A program made the translations under genes and the position numbers. A DNA stretch of 58,309 nucleotides. Source: Bacillota bacterium. GTDB lineage: Bacteria > Bacillota > Sulfobacillia > Sulfobacillales > JAIMBI01. Shown here one piece after another: positions 51,696-58,309 of this stretch (positions are counted from its first letter, which is position 1; every line of letters begins with the position of its first letter). The stretch spans positions 1-58,309 of the forward strand of contig JAJZWS010000013.1 of NCBI GenBank assembly GCA_021846565.1, read 5' to 3'. The notes under the pieces are model-generated. The model worked only from the letters and a program-made list of their open reading frames with translations, did not search any database and was not told the origin of the DNA.

Positions 51696-53213
51696 ATGGA
51701 CACCAATGAACTGACCGAGCACCGGCAAAAGGCCCTGGCGGGCGGGCCGCCGCGCTACCACGAGCGCCTGGCGGCCGCCCACAAGCTCTCGGTCCGTGAG
51801 CGGCTTGCGCTGCTGCTGGACCCCGGGTACGTGGAGGATGGCGTGTTTGCCAACGCCTTGGCCGATGAACTGGCGGCCGACGGAGTGGTCACGGTGACCG
51901 GGACCATTGACGGGCGGCGGGTGGTGGTGATGGCCAACGACCCCACGGTCAAAGCGGGGTCGTGGGGCGCCCGCACGGTCGAAAAGATTCTGCGCGTGCA
52001 GGAGCAAGCCGAGCGGTATCAATGCCCCATCTTCTATCTAGTGGACTCGGCGGGCGCCCGCATCACGGATCAGGTGGAGATGTTTCCGGGCCGGCGCGGT
52101 GCGGGCCGCATCTTTTACAACGAAGTGAAACTGTCCGGGCGGGTGCCCCAAATCTGCCTGCTGTTTGGCCCCTCGGCGGCCGGTGGTGCCTATATCCCGG
52201 CATTTTGCGACGTGGTGGTCATGGTCGACCAGAACGCGTCCATGTACCTGGGCTCGCCTCGCATGGCCGAGATGGTGATTGGGGAAAAAGTGACATTGGA
52301 GGAAATGGGCGGCGCTCGCATGCACTGTACCGTAAGCGGCACCGGGGACCTATTGGCACCCGACGAACCGACGGCCATTCGCTGGGGTCGGGAATACCTC
52401 GCGTACCTGCCTGACAACTTTGAACAGGAGCCGGCCCGCGTCCCGAGTCGTCCGGCCGCGGCCGTCGACTGGATGCGGGTCATTCCCGACAACCAGAACG
52501 TGCCGTTCGACGTGAAGCGCGCGATCGAGGGATTGGTGGACGGCGAGTCATTTTTTGAATTGAAGCCGTTGTGGGCGGCAGAGCTGGTGATTGGCTTCGC
52601 GCGCCTGGATGGACGCCCCATCGGCATTGTGGCCAACCAGTCGAAGGTCAAGGGCGGCGTCCTGTTCGTGGACTCGTCGGACAAGGCCGCCCGGTTCATC
52701 ACGCTGTGCGATGCGTTTAATGTGCCCCTGCTGTTTTTGGCGGACGTACCCGGGTTTATGATTGGAACGAAGGTGGAACGAGCCGGGATTATACGCCATG
52801 GCGCCAAGCTGGTGGCGGCAGTGTCCGAAGCCACGGTGCCGAAAATCTGCGTGGTGCTGCGCAAGGCGTACGGTGCCGGGCTGTACGCGATGGCGGGCCC
52901 CGCCTTTGGGTCGGACGCCGTGCTGGCCCTGCCCACCGCCCAGATTGCGGTCATGGGCCCGGAGGCGGCGGTGAACGCGGTGTACTTCAACCGCATCCAG
53001 GAGTTGGACGGCGAGGCGCGCACCGAGTTCGTGGCAGAGAAGCAGGCGCAGTATCGGGAGGACATTGACATCCTGCGGCTGGGGGCGGAACTCGTGGTGG
53101 ACGACATTGTCGAGCCCGCGAACCTGCGCGGGGAACTCACGCGCCGGTTTGAGCGGTACCGGGGCAAGGATCGGCACTTCAGCCGGCGGCGCCATCCGGT
53201 CACCCCGGTGTGA
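51696..53213 (+). CDS. Acyl-CoA carboxylase carboxyltransferase (beta) subunit
   Basis: Transfers the biotin-bound carboxyl group to an acyl-CoA (505 aa, crotonase superfamily). It has both acyl-CoA and carboxybiotin halves: GRRGAGRIFYNEVKLSGRVP, GPSAAGGAYIPAFCDVVVM, and later VPGFMIGTKVERAGIIRHGA and GAGLYAMAGPAFGSD. The closest context is a methylcrotonyl-CoA carboxylase beta subunit (leucine pathway), but propionyl- or geranyl-CoA carboxylases are alternatives. ATG at 51696. Follows the biotin carrier by 49 nt; HMG-CoA lyase is next. Confidence 0.92.
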   Translation: MDTNELTEHRQKALAGGPPRYHERLAAAHKLSVRERLALLLDPGYVEDGVFANALADELAADGVVTVTGTIDGRRVVVMANDPTVKAGSWGARTVEKILRVQEQAERYQCPIFYLVDSAGARITDQVEMFPGRRGAGRIFYNEVKLSGRVPQICLLFGPSAAGGAYIPAFCDVVVMVDQNASMYLGSPRMAEMVIGEKVTLEEMGGARMHCTVSGTGDLLAPDEPTAIRWGREYLAYLPDNFEQEPARVPSRPAAAVDWMRVIPDNQNVPFDVKRAIEGLVDGESFFELKPLWAAELVIGFARLDGRPIGIVANQSKVKGGVLFVDSSDKAARFITLCDAFNVPLLFLADVPGFMIGTKVERAGIIRHGAKLVAAVSEATVPKICVVLRKAYGAGLYAMAGPAFGSDAVLALPTAQIAVMGPEAAVNAVYFNRIQELDGEARTEFVAEKQAQYREDIDILRLGAELVVDDIVEPANLRGELTRRFERYRGKDRHFSRRRHPVTPV

Positions 53214-53258
53214 GGATACCGGGGTCGCCGGGCAGGATTAGGGAAAGGGGTGGCGGGT

Positions 53259-54188
53259 ATGCGGCTGCCGGATCGGGTAGTGCTTCGGGACGTATCACCA
53301 CGGGATGGGCTGCAATCGGAACCGGTGATGGTATCGACCGAACACAAGCTGGAGCTGATTGACGGCTTGGCGCATGCTGGGGTTTCCCGCATCGAGGCCG
53401 TGTCGGTCGTGCATCCAAAACTGGTGCCCCAGTTGGCCGATGCCGAGGCGGTGATGGCTAACTTGACACGGCGGGCGTACTGCCGGTATGCGGTGCTGGT
53501 GCCGAACATCAAGGGGGCCCAGCGCGCCGTGACCATGAACCCCGATGAGATTACCGTGTTTCTCTCGGCCAGCGAGACGCACAACTGGAAAAACGTGCAT
53601 CGGAGCATCACCGACTCGCTCCAAGAGCTGCAGACGGTGTGCGACATGTCCCGCGCCCACCACGTGCCGCCCAGTGCCGTGATTGTGGCATCCTTCGGCT
53701 GCCCCTACGAGGGGGAGGTGCCCACGTCTGTGGTCGTGGATCTCGCGTATCGGCTGTTTGGCATGGGCGTGCGGGAGATCACGCTGGGGGACACCGTGGG
53801 CGTGGCCAACCCCAAAAAGGTGCAGGCGATATTCAGCCAGCTGCGCCAGGACATTCCCGGCCTGAACCTGGGCGGTCATTTTCACGACAATCGCGGCACC
53901 GCGCTCGTCAACATGCTGGCGGCCATCGACGTAGGGATCACGCTGTTTGATACGGCGCTGGGAGGCATCGGAGGCTCCCCGTTCTCCCCGGGGGCGGGCG
54001 GCAATCTCGCGACCGAGGATGCGGTGTACATGCTGGAAGAGTCGGGGGTTGCCACGGGCATCAACCTGGATGCGCTGCTGGCGCTGGGGGACCGGCTGGA
54101 AGTGTGGGTGGGACACCCGTTGCCGTCGCGGGTGCGCCGCGCCCGGGGCCGCATGGTGCCGGTGGGGCCGGAGGGATATGTGCAATGA
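53259..54188 (+). CDS. Hydroxymethylglutaryl-CoA lyase
   Basis: Cleaves HMG-CoA to acetyl-CoA and acetoacetate, the last step of leucine degradation. The 309-aa TIM-barrel protein begins VVLRDVSPRDGLQSEP (metal Asp and Arg), has SFGCPYEGEV, LGDTVGVANP and the conserved HFHDNRGTALVNML (metal His pair), and GIGGSPFSPGAGGN. ATG at 53259. It follows the carboxyltransferase by 45 nt and overlaps the enoyl-CoA hydratase start (ATGA). Other members of the DRE-TIM family act on similar acids, but operon context supports HMG-CoA lyase. Confidence 0.92.
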   Translation: MRLPDRVVLRDVSPRDGLQSEPVMVSTEHKLELIDGLAHAGVSRIEAVSVVHPKLVPQLADAEAVMANLTRRAYCRYAVLVPNIKGAQRAVTMNPDEITVFLSASETHNWKNVHRSITDSLQELQTVCDMSRAHHVPPSAVIVASFGCPYEGEVPTSVVVDLAYRLFGMGVREITLGDTVGVANPKKVQAIFSQLRQDIPGLNLGGHFHDNRGTALVNMLAAIDVGITLFDTALGGIGGSPFSPGAGGNLATEDAVYMLEESGVATGINLDALLALGDRLEVWVGHPLPSRVRRARGRMVPVGPEGYVQ

Positions 54189-54961
54189 CAGAACCCGGCG
54201 TCCTGGTGGAGCGCGATGGCCGGGTGACCACGCTGCGCTTGAACCGCCCGGCGGTGTCCAATGCGTTGAACAGTGCCGTGATTGACGAGCTGGTCGACCG
54301 GCTCGCGGAGGTGGGGGCGGAGGACGCGACAGCGGTGGTGCGTCTCACCGCCGCGGGGAACCGGGCATTTTGTGCGGGGGCCGATTTAAAAGAGGTAGGG
54401 GCTCTGGACGGCGTGGACGCCGTCCGTCGCTACTTCGGAGGCATGGCGCGGCTCATCGAGGCCATGGAGCGCTGCCCCAAGCCGCTGGTGGCCGCCGTGT
54501 TTGGCTATACGCTGGCGGGTGGGATGGGGCTCGCGGCCGGCGCCGACCTGGTGGTGGCGGCAGACAATACGGTGTTTGGGCTGCCGGAGATTCAGGTGGG
54601 CCTGTTCCCCATGGTGGTGATGGCGCCAATCTCCCGGCACCTTGGGCGTCGGCGAACCTTGGAATTGGCGTGGACTGGGGATCGCGTGGACGTTGCCACC
54701 GCGGAACGGTGGGGGTTTGTCAACCGCGTGGTGCCCGTCGAAGAAGTGGACGTCGGCAGCCTGGCGTACTGCCAGCGGCTGGCGGAGCACAGCGCCTTCA
54801 TTTTGCGCATGGGCAAGGAAGCGGCGGGGGTGTTCCCCAGCCTGCCAGCGTCCGAGCAGATGCACTACCTGCGGGAGATGGTGGGTCTGGTGGCCCTCTC
54901 AGACGATTCGCGGACAGGGTTGGCCGCCTTCTGGGCCCAGAGGGCGCGGCCGGGTTCTTAG
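54185..54961 (+). CDS. Enoyl-CoA hydratase/isomerase family protein
   Basis: Crotonase-fold enzyme (258 aa), by context methylglutaconyl-CoA hydratase of the leucine pathway. It has the oxyanion-hole region AFCAGADLKEVG and GYTLAGGMGLAAGADLVVA, with catalytic acids in GLPEIQVGLFP. ATG at 54185 overlapping the lyase stop. Last gene of the operon. Confidence 0.9.
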   Translation: MTEPGVLVERDGRVTTLRLNRPAVSNALNSAVIDELVDRLAEVGAEDATAVVRLTAAGNRAFCAGADLKEVGALDGVDAVRRYFGGMARLIEAMERCPKPLVAAVFGYTLAGGMGLAAGADLVVAADNTVFGLPEIQVGLFPMVVMAPISRHLGRRRTLELAWTGDRVDVATAERWGFVNRVVPVEEVDVGSLAYCQRLAEHSAFILRMGKEAAGVFPSLPASEQMHYLREMVGLVALSDDSRTGLAAFWAQRARPGS

Positions 54962-55288
54962 CTGGCAATCGGCCCGTCGGGTGGAGCGCGTCAGGGACGA
55001 GATGCTGGAGTCGCGTGAGGATGGTCGCCAAGATATGGACAATAAGCGGACAATCTTTCGCCGAAGATCTGAGCTAACGTGTCATGCGGGTTCCTGTCGA
55101 ACTTGGGGCCCCTTGATCTTGGCGTCCTGATCTTCGAACCGGGTATGGACACGGTTTTGAGCAAGGCCCCGCGTTGCTTTGGGTCCGCGCTCATGACATG
55201 CCGCCGGCCCGCTCCTCTTGGGCCCAAGCCAAGAGGAGCGGGCCGATTCGGATCAGTCCTCGTGGTTATATTTGCCGCTTGGATGCCC
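54962..55288. other. Intergenic region with insertion-sequence-end-like repeats and a hairpin
   Basis: No gene is supported. GGACAAT occurs twice 11 bp apart (55037 and 55048), resembling the short repeats at ends of IS21-type elements, and a minus-strand 78-codon frame overlaps it. The 17-bp hairpin at 55205-55245 lies in the second half. Confidence 0.35.
55205..55245. terminator. Strong hairpin before the imuB-like gene
   Basis: A perfect 17-bp stem CGGCCCGCTCCTCTTGG / CCAAGAGGAGCGGGCCG with a 7-nt loop. It follows the acyl-CoA operon by about 240 nt and could end its transcript. No U-tract follows, so an imperfect terminator or a structured repeat is possible. Confidence 0.55.
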
Positions 55289-55317
55289 TTGCAGCGGGTT
55301 GGATGGGCACTTATGAT
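55289..55317 (+). promoter_or_regulatory. Predicted promoter of the imuB-like operon
   Basis: TTGCAG and TATGAT (-10, 5 of 6) with a 17-bp spacer. The predicted start point lies inside the SOS box. Confidence 0.6.
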
Positions 55318-55319
55318 GG

Positions 55320-55331
55320 GAACATAAGTTC
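55320..55331 (+). promoter_or_regulatory. LexA/DinR-type SOS box
   Basis: GAACATAAGTTC fits the Gram-positive SOS consensus GAAC-N4-GTTC exactly and overlaps the expected start point, where LexA would block transcription. Its place in front of an ImuB-like gene is what would be expected for a damage-inducible promoter. Confidence 0.75.
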
Positions 55332-55348
55332 CATTCGAGGGTGGGAAC

Positions 55349-56434
55349 GTGTTCGTCGCGTTTGAACTGCGTCAGGTGACGTCGCCGGGGTTGCCTGCAA
55401 CCACGGAGTATGTCGTCCTGCGGGACGGCAAAGTCTTTGACGCGTCGCTGCCGCTGTGGGATCAGGGGGTCAGCTGGGCCATGGCTGCGGCGGAGCTGCG
55501 CTGGCATGCCCCCACGGCGGCACGCTGCGACTGGCAGGCATCCCTCTACCGTGACGCCCAGCGAGACATAGGCTATCAACTGTCCCAGTGGGGAGGGCCG
55601 TGGGCGCTGCCGGATGTGCGCCGGGGGTGGGTGGCGGTGAATGCCCCCACCCCGCGGGACTGGAGTGCGCTGGCGGGCATGCTGGTTCCGACGGGGGCGG
55701 GGTGGATCCGTGGGGGGGTGGCCCCGCATCCCCTGTTGGCCGGATGGGTGGCACGCGCTGGTGGGGCACTGGGCCTGCCGATGTGGGGAGCAGAGGCGCC
55801 GGGACGCTGTTGGGTGGTGGGGCCGGCAGAAACCGCGGCGGCCTGGGCCAGCTTCCCGCTGAAGGCGGTGCCGGCACCGCTGGCCGACCATACTCGCTGG
55901 CGGCAGTTCCACTGGGATCGGGTAGGCGATGTGCCGGGATTGGCCCGGCGATTGGCACGGTCCCCGTATCCGGCAGTTGAGGCACCGCCGCTGGTGGTGG
56001 TGGAGCGCCGCTGGCCCGATCCGCTGGGGGTGGGCCTGCGGTCGGTGTGGATCGAGCTGGTGCAGGAATTGTCGGCAACCCTCAAGGCCGGACGGTGGGT
56101 GGCGTCGGGTCTCCGCGTCGTCTGGGAAGGGGAGGCCACTCCCCCGGTCGAGTGGCGGCGACACTGGTCCGTGGGCGTGCAGGACGTCACCACCCTGCTG
56201 CTGCGCATTCTGAGCCTGGTGCCACTCCAGGGCGTGGCCCCGCCAATTCGTGTGGCCATTGCAGCGAACCAGCTGGCGGCTGCCCCCCATCCCCAGATGT
56301 CCTGGTGGGAGAGCCCAGCACCCCGTGGGAGTGCCGCGCAGTCGCAGGCGCTGCTGACGTCCATGACACGGGAGGAATCGCTGCGGGAGCGGCGGTTGGC
56401 CCTGTGGGATCCCTGGCGGAGTGCGGCGCGGTGA
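55349..56434 (+). CDS. ImuB-like (catalytically dead Y-family polymerase-related) protein
   Basis: A 361-aa protein resembling ImuB, a Y-family DNA polymerase homologue that acts as a hub for damage-tolerance synthesis. The N-terminal part (LRDGKVFDASLPLWDQGVSW) and the later little-finger-like half (PPLVVVERRWPDPLGVG, LQGVAPPIRVAIAANQL) follow the ImuB layout. The catalytic acidic residues of active polymerases are not found. A possible beta-clamp motif is Q316-M-S-W-W. Start GTG at 55349. It has an SOS box upstream and a DUF6504-like gene fused in GTGA overlap downstream. DnaE2 and ImuA, the usual partners, are not in the window. Confidence 0.75.
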   Translation: MFVAFELRQVTSPGLPATTEYVVLRDGKVFDASLPLWDQGVSWAMAAAELRWHAPTAARCDWQASLYRDAQRDIGYQLSQWGGPWALPDVRRGWVAVNAPTPRDWSALAGMLVPTGAGWIRGGVAPHPLLAGWVARAGGALGLPMWGAEAPGRCWVVGPAETAAAWASFPLKAVPAPLADHTRWRQFHWDRVGDVPGLARRLARSPYPAVEAPPLVVVERRWPDPLGVGLRSVWIELVQELSATLKAGRWVASGLRVVWEGEATPPVEWRRHWSVGVQDVTTLLLRILSLVPLQGVAPPIRVAIAANQLAAAPHPQMSWWESPAPRGSAAQSQALLTSMTREESLRERRLALWDPWRSAAR

Positions 56435-56670
56435 GCCGTTGGCAGGCGATCGAGGTCTGGGCGGCGTCGGGGGAGCCCCGGCGGTTTCGGTGGCGGCGCC
56501 ACTGGTACCGCGTGGAGCGCATTTTGGATCAGTGGCAGGACCAGGGCGCTTGGTGGGCCGATGACATTCCCTGCTGGTTTTTTCGTGTGAGCGTCAACGG
56601 CGGCGGGGTGTTTGAGGTGGCATCGGACCTGGATCAACATCGGTGGTGGCTGTACCGGGTGTACGACTGA
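56431..56670 (+). CDS. DUF6504-like protein, partner of the ImuB-like gene
   Basis: A 79-aa Trp/Arg-rich protein. EPRRFRWRRHWYRVERILDQ, then QGAWWADD, a Trp-Phe-Phe stretch and GGGVFEVASDLDQHRWWLYR match DUF6504, a family found beside imuB/dnaE2 in Actinobacteria and relatives. GTG at 56431 overlaps the stop of the imuB-like gene. It may help assemble the mutasome; the biochemical role is unknown. Confidence 0.75.
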   Translation: MSRWQAIEVWAASGEPRRFRWRRHWYRVERILDQWQDQGAWWADDIPCWFFRVSVNGGGVFEVASDLDQHRWWLYRVYD

Positions 56671-56743
56671 CGAGGGGCCACCCCGTGCCAAGCTTTGTTG
56701 GGGGACAGCCAGGGCCCTTGTCCACCCAGAGGGGGGGCATCGC

Positions 56744-57587
56744 ATGGCATGGACAACCACCCGCGGCACCGAGGTGCCGCCGCTGGGGCAGGGCACTTGG
56801 CGGTTCGGGGAGGACGCGGCCGAGCGCATCCGGGAAGTGGACGCGCTCTGTGCCGGCATCGAAGCCGGTCTTACGCTGATCGATACCGCCGCGGCGTATG
56901 CGGAGGGGCGTTCGGAAGAAATTGTGCGGGACGCGGTGGCCGACTGCCGGGACCAGGTGTTCCTCACCACTAAGGTGTGGCCCTCTCATGCGGGCCGCGC
57001 TGCCGTGCTGTCAAGCCTGGACCAGTCGTTAAAGCGGCTGGGGGCCGACTGGGCCGACCTGTATCTGCTGCATTGGCCGTCGTCCCAGACGCCTCTGGCG
57101 GAGACGATGGCCGGCCTCGTAGACGCACTGGATCGGGGACTCGCGCGCCACATCGGGGTGAGCAATTTCCCCGCAGCCCTGCTGGAGGAGGCGCATCGGC
57201 TCAGGCGGGCGGGTGTTTGCCAATCAGGTGCGCTATGGGCTGGCCACGCGGGAGCCAGAAACCACGCTCGCGGCCGTGGCCGCCCGGCTGGACACCACCC
57301 TCATGGCATACAGCCCCATTCGGCACGTGCTGGGACCGGACATTGCGGTACACGATGTCCTGGCAGCGGTGGCGCACGAGCACGGCGTCTCGCCGGCGGC
57401 CGTGGCTCTGGCGTGGATCCTGCGACCGGCCGCAGTCCGGTGGGTGGTGGTGGTGAAAGCCGCCAACCGTGCCCACCAGGCGGACAATGCCGCTGCGCTG
57501 CGCTTGACGTTGTCGGCTGTGGAGTTGGACCGCCTGGATCGGGTCTTTCCCGCCAGCGGCGAGGATCTCAAACTGCAGACGTTTTAA
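56744..57587 (+). pseudogene. Aldo/keto reductase, single frameshift
   Basis: First frame (ATG 56744): VPPLGQGTWRFGEDAAERIR, DTAAAYAEGRSEEIVRDAV, TTKVWPSHAGR, DLYLLHWPSSQTPL and HIGVSNFPAALLEEAHRLR. Near 57210 it shifts to another frame: FANQVRYGLATREPETTLAA, LMAYSPIRHVLG, then VVVVKAANRAHQADNAAALR to the stop at 57587. Joined, this is a normal-length aldo/keto reductase with the Asp-Tyr-Lys-His tetrad intact, so the lesion is a single-base event or a sequencing error. It would reduce small aldehydes with NADPH. Confidence 0.8.
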
Positions 57588-58102
57588 TCCGGCGGCCGGA
57601 GATCCAGGCGGTACCGCTCATAGGGCTGGCCCCCGGGGTCGACCCCGGTGGCGGCCAGGACAAAGCCCGCCGACTGAAACAGCCGCCGGCTCCCCACGTT
57701 GTACAACCAGATTTCCTTCGCTTGCAGCGTGGGCCAGCCCAGTTGCCGGGCGCGGGCAATCAGCAACGCCAGCACGCGCCGACCGATGCCCTGCCGCCGC
57801 GCGGAGGGGTCCCCAATCACGATGGGGAGCGTGTCCGGAGCCAGCATCACGTCGCCAATGGGGCGCCAGAGGCCTCCGTCGCGTTGGTCGCGCACCTCGA
57901 TGATGTAAAAATCCCCGTGCTCCACCTGATACTGGTACATGCGCGCCACGCGGTCGCGGGACAGGGGCTCGGTACCCGGGCGTTGAGACAGCGCCAGCGT
58001 CTGCTTGTCCTGATACCAGGACCACGCCACCTCGATGTCGCCCGGCAGGGACACTGGGCGCAGACGCAGATCACCATCCTCCAGCGTGGGCAACGCGGGC
58101 AT
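57584..58102 (-). CDS. GNAT-family N-acetyltransferase
   Basis: A 172-aa acetyltransferase, similar to RimJ/RimL-like or aminoglycoside-type GNATs. It has GDFYIIEVRDQRDGGLWRP, the acetyl-CoA loop GDPSARRQGIGRRVLALLI and IWLYNVGSRRLFQSAGFVL. ATG at 58102. Its last 4 nt overlap the aldo/keto reductase pseudogene on the other strand. Paired ACTACCGG-type repeats lie upstream. Confidence 0.88.
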   Translation of the reverse strand: MPALPTLEDGDLRLRPVSLPGDIEVAWSWYQDKQTLALSQRPGTEPLSRDRVARMYQYQVEHGDFYIIEVRDQRDGGLWRPIGDVMLAPDTLPIVIGDPSARRQGIGRRVLALLIARARQLGWPTLQAKEIWLYNVGSRRLFQSAGFVLAATGVDPGGQPYERYRLDLRPPD

Positions 58103-58137
58103 GGCTGCTAGCCTCCTCTGAAAAATAGATTGATCGT

Positions 58138-58184
58138 ACTACCGGTAGTGTGATGCCATGCACCTGGCACTACGGGTGGTGTGG
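58138..58184. promoter_or_regulatory. Tandem palindrome-like repeats upstream of the acetyltransferase
   Basis: ACTACCGGTAGT (perfect 12-bp palindrome, 58138) and ACTACGGGTGGT (58169) are the same motif 31 bp apart, about three helical turns, both followed by GTG. They lie about 35-80 nt before the acetyltransferase start. Likely a pair of operator sites. Confidence 0.45.
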
Positions 58185-58189
58185 GGTGA

Positions 58190-58309
58190 TCACCCCGCAG
58201 CCGAGGTCACCGGCTCCAGCGTCACGCGATACCCCAGCACCTCTAGGCGGTGCAACTCCCGCCGAACGACCGCCGCCCGGTCCCGCGCCTCGAAGTAATG
58301 CGCACCCAA
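58190..58309 (-). CDS. C-terminal end of an unidentified protein
   Basis: The last 39 codons before a stop, HYFEARDRAAVVRRELHRLE then VLGYRVTLEPVTSAAG, running in from the right edge. The basic helix and short beta end recall the tail of some transposases or DNA-binding proteins, but this is too little to name it. Partial. Confidence 0.4.
   Translation of the reverse strand: MGAHYFEARDRAAVVRRELHRLEVLGYRVTLEPVTSAAG

Noticed and set aside
1-58309. CRISPR arrays, prophage or rRNA genes
   Set aside because: No regular direct repeats with spacers, no phage structural genes and no rRNA-like sequence were seen. The only RNA gene recognised is selC.

Overview
This 58.3-kb window is high-GC bacterial chromosome from what looks like a Gram-positive, probably a high-GC member of the Bacillota (Sulfobacillus, Symbiobacterium or Thermaerobacter type; the lineage is inference). 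The pointers are a six-gene menaquinone operon, a D,D-carboxypeptidase, a GatD-type lipid II amidotransferase subunit, a LexA/DinR-type box of the form GAAC-N4-GTTC, strong Shine-Dalgarno sites with frequent TTG and GTG starts, and a selenocysteine tRNA. Genes are dense and overlap in ATGA, GTGA or TTGA fashion. They are interrupted by islands of decayed genes and transposase fragments.

Layout. 0-6.6 kb, mostly minus strand: a truncated acyl-CoA ligase, a D-Ala-D-Ala carboxypeptidase, a tiny zinc-finger protein, a threonine-dehydratase-like enzyme with a coupled hypothetical gene, serine acetyltransferase and an Nramp-related transporter. 6.7-13.2 kb, plus strand: amidohydrolase, HD phosphohydrolase, CsaA-like protein, glycosyltransferase, polysaccharide-deacetylase-like protein and a quinone-reductase-like dehydrogenase. 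13.2-17 kb, minus strand: a two-component system, a hypothetical protein and HisC. 17.2-20 kb: superoxide dismutase and a pyruvate-oxidase-like ThDP enzyme. 20-27.5 kb is accessory: a methyltransferase, a dead dam gene, an acetyltransferase, an EamA transporter, small membrane proteins and a frameshifted secreted protein.

27.6-34.8 kb is the menaquinone operon menB-E-A-F-D-H, tightly coupled, with a tandem palindromic operator over its promoter; menC is not here. 34.8-38 kb holds a hypothetical gene, gatD, tatA and cysteine synthase. 38-40.7 kb is a decayed patch around the selenocysteine tRNA gene (selC), which has its own promoter. 40.7-45 kb carries a MarR regulator with an ABC exporter and two peptide-type permeases. 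45-48.3 kb holds a toxin-antitoxin pair, a lipoprotein, a DruA-like/ISAs1-like transposon wreck and an Uma2 nuclease.

The most notable gene is at 48646-48912. It is a glutaredoxin-like selenoprotein whose active site reads U-G-D-C through an in-frame UGA, with a perfect hairpin 15 nt downstream in the bacterial SECIS position. A conventional ORF caller would miss it. With selC 10 kb away, it implies a working selenocysteine system in this organism.

49.6-55 kb is an operon resembling leucine/isovalerate degradation: acyl-CoA dehydrogenase, an unknown protein, a stand-alone biotin carrier, a carboxyltransferase, HMG-CoA lyase and enoyl-CoA hydratase. The biotin carboxylase subunit is absent. 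55.3-56.7 kb carries an ImuB-like polymerase-fold protein plus a DUF6504-like partner behind a promoter overlapped by an SOS box, which I read as a minimal damage-inducible mutasome cassette. The window ends with a frameshifted aldo/keto reductase, an acetyltransferase and the tail of an unidentified protein.
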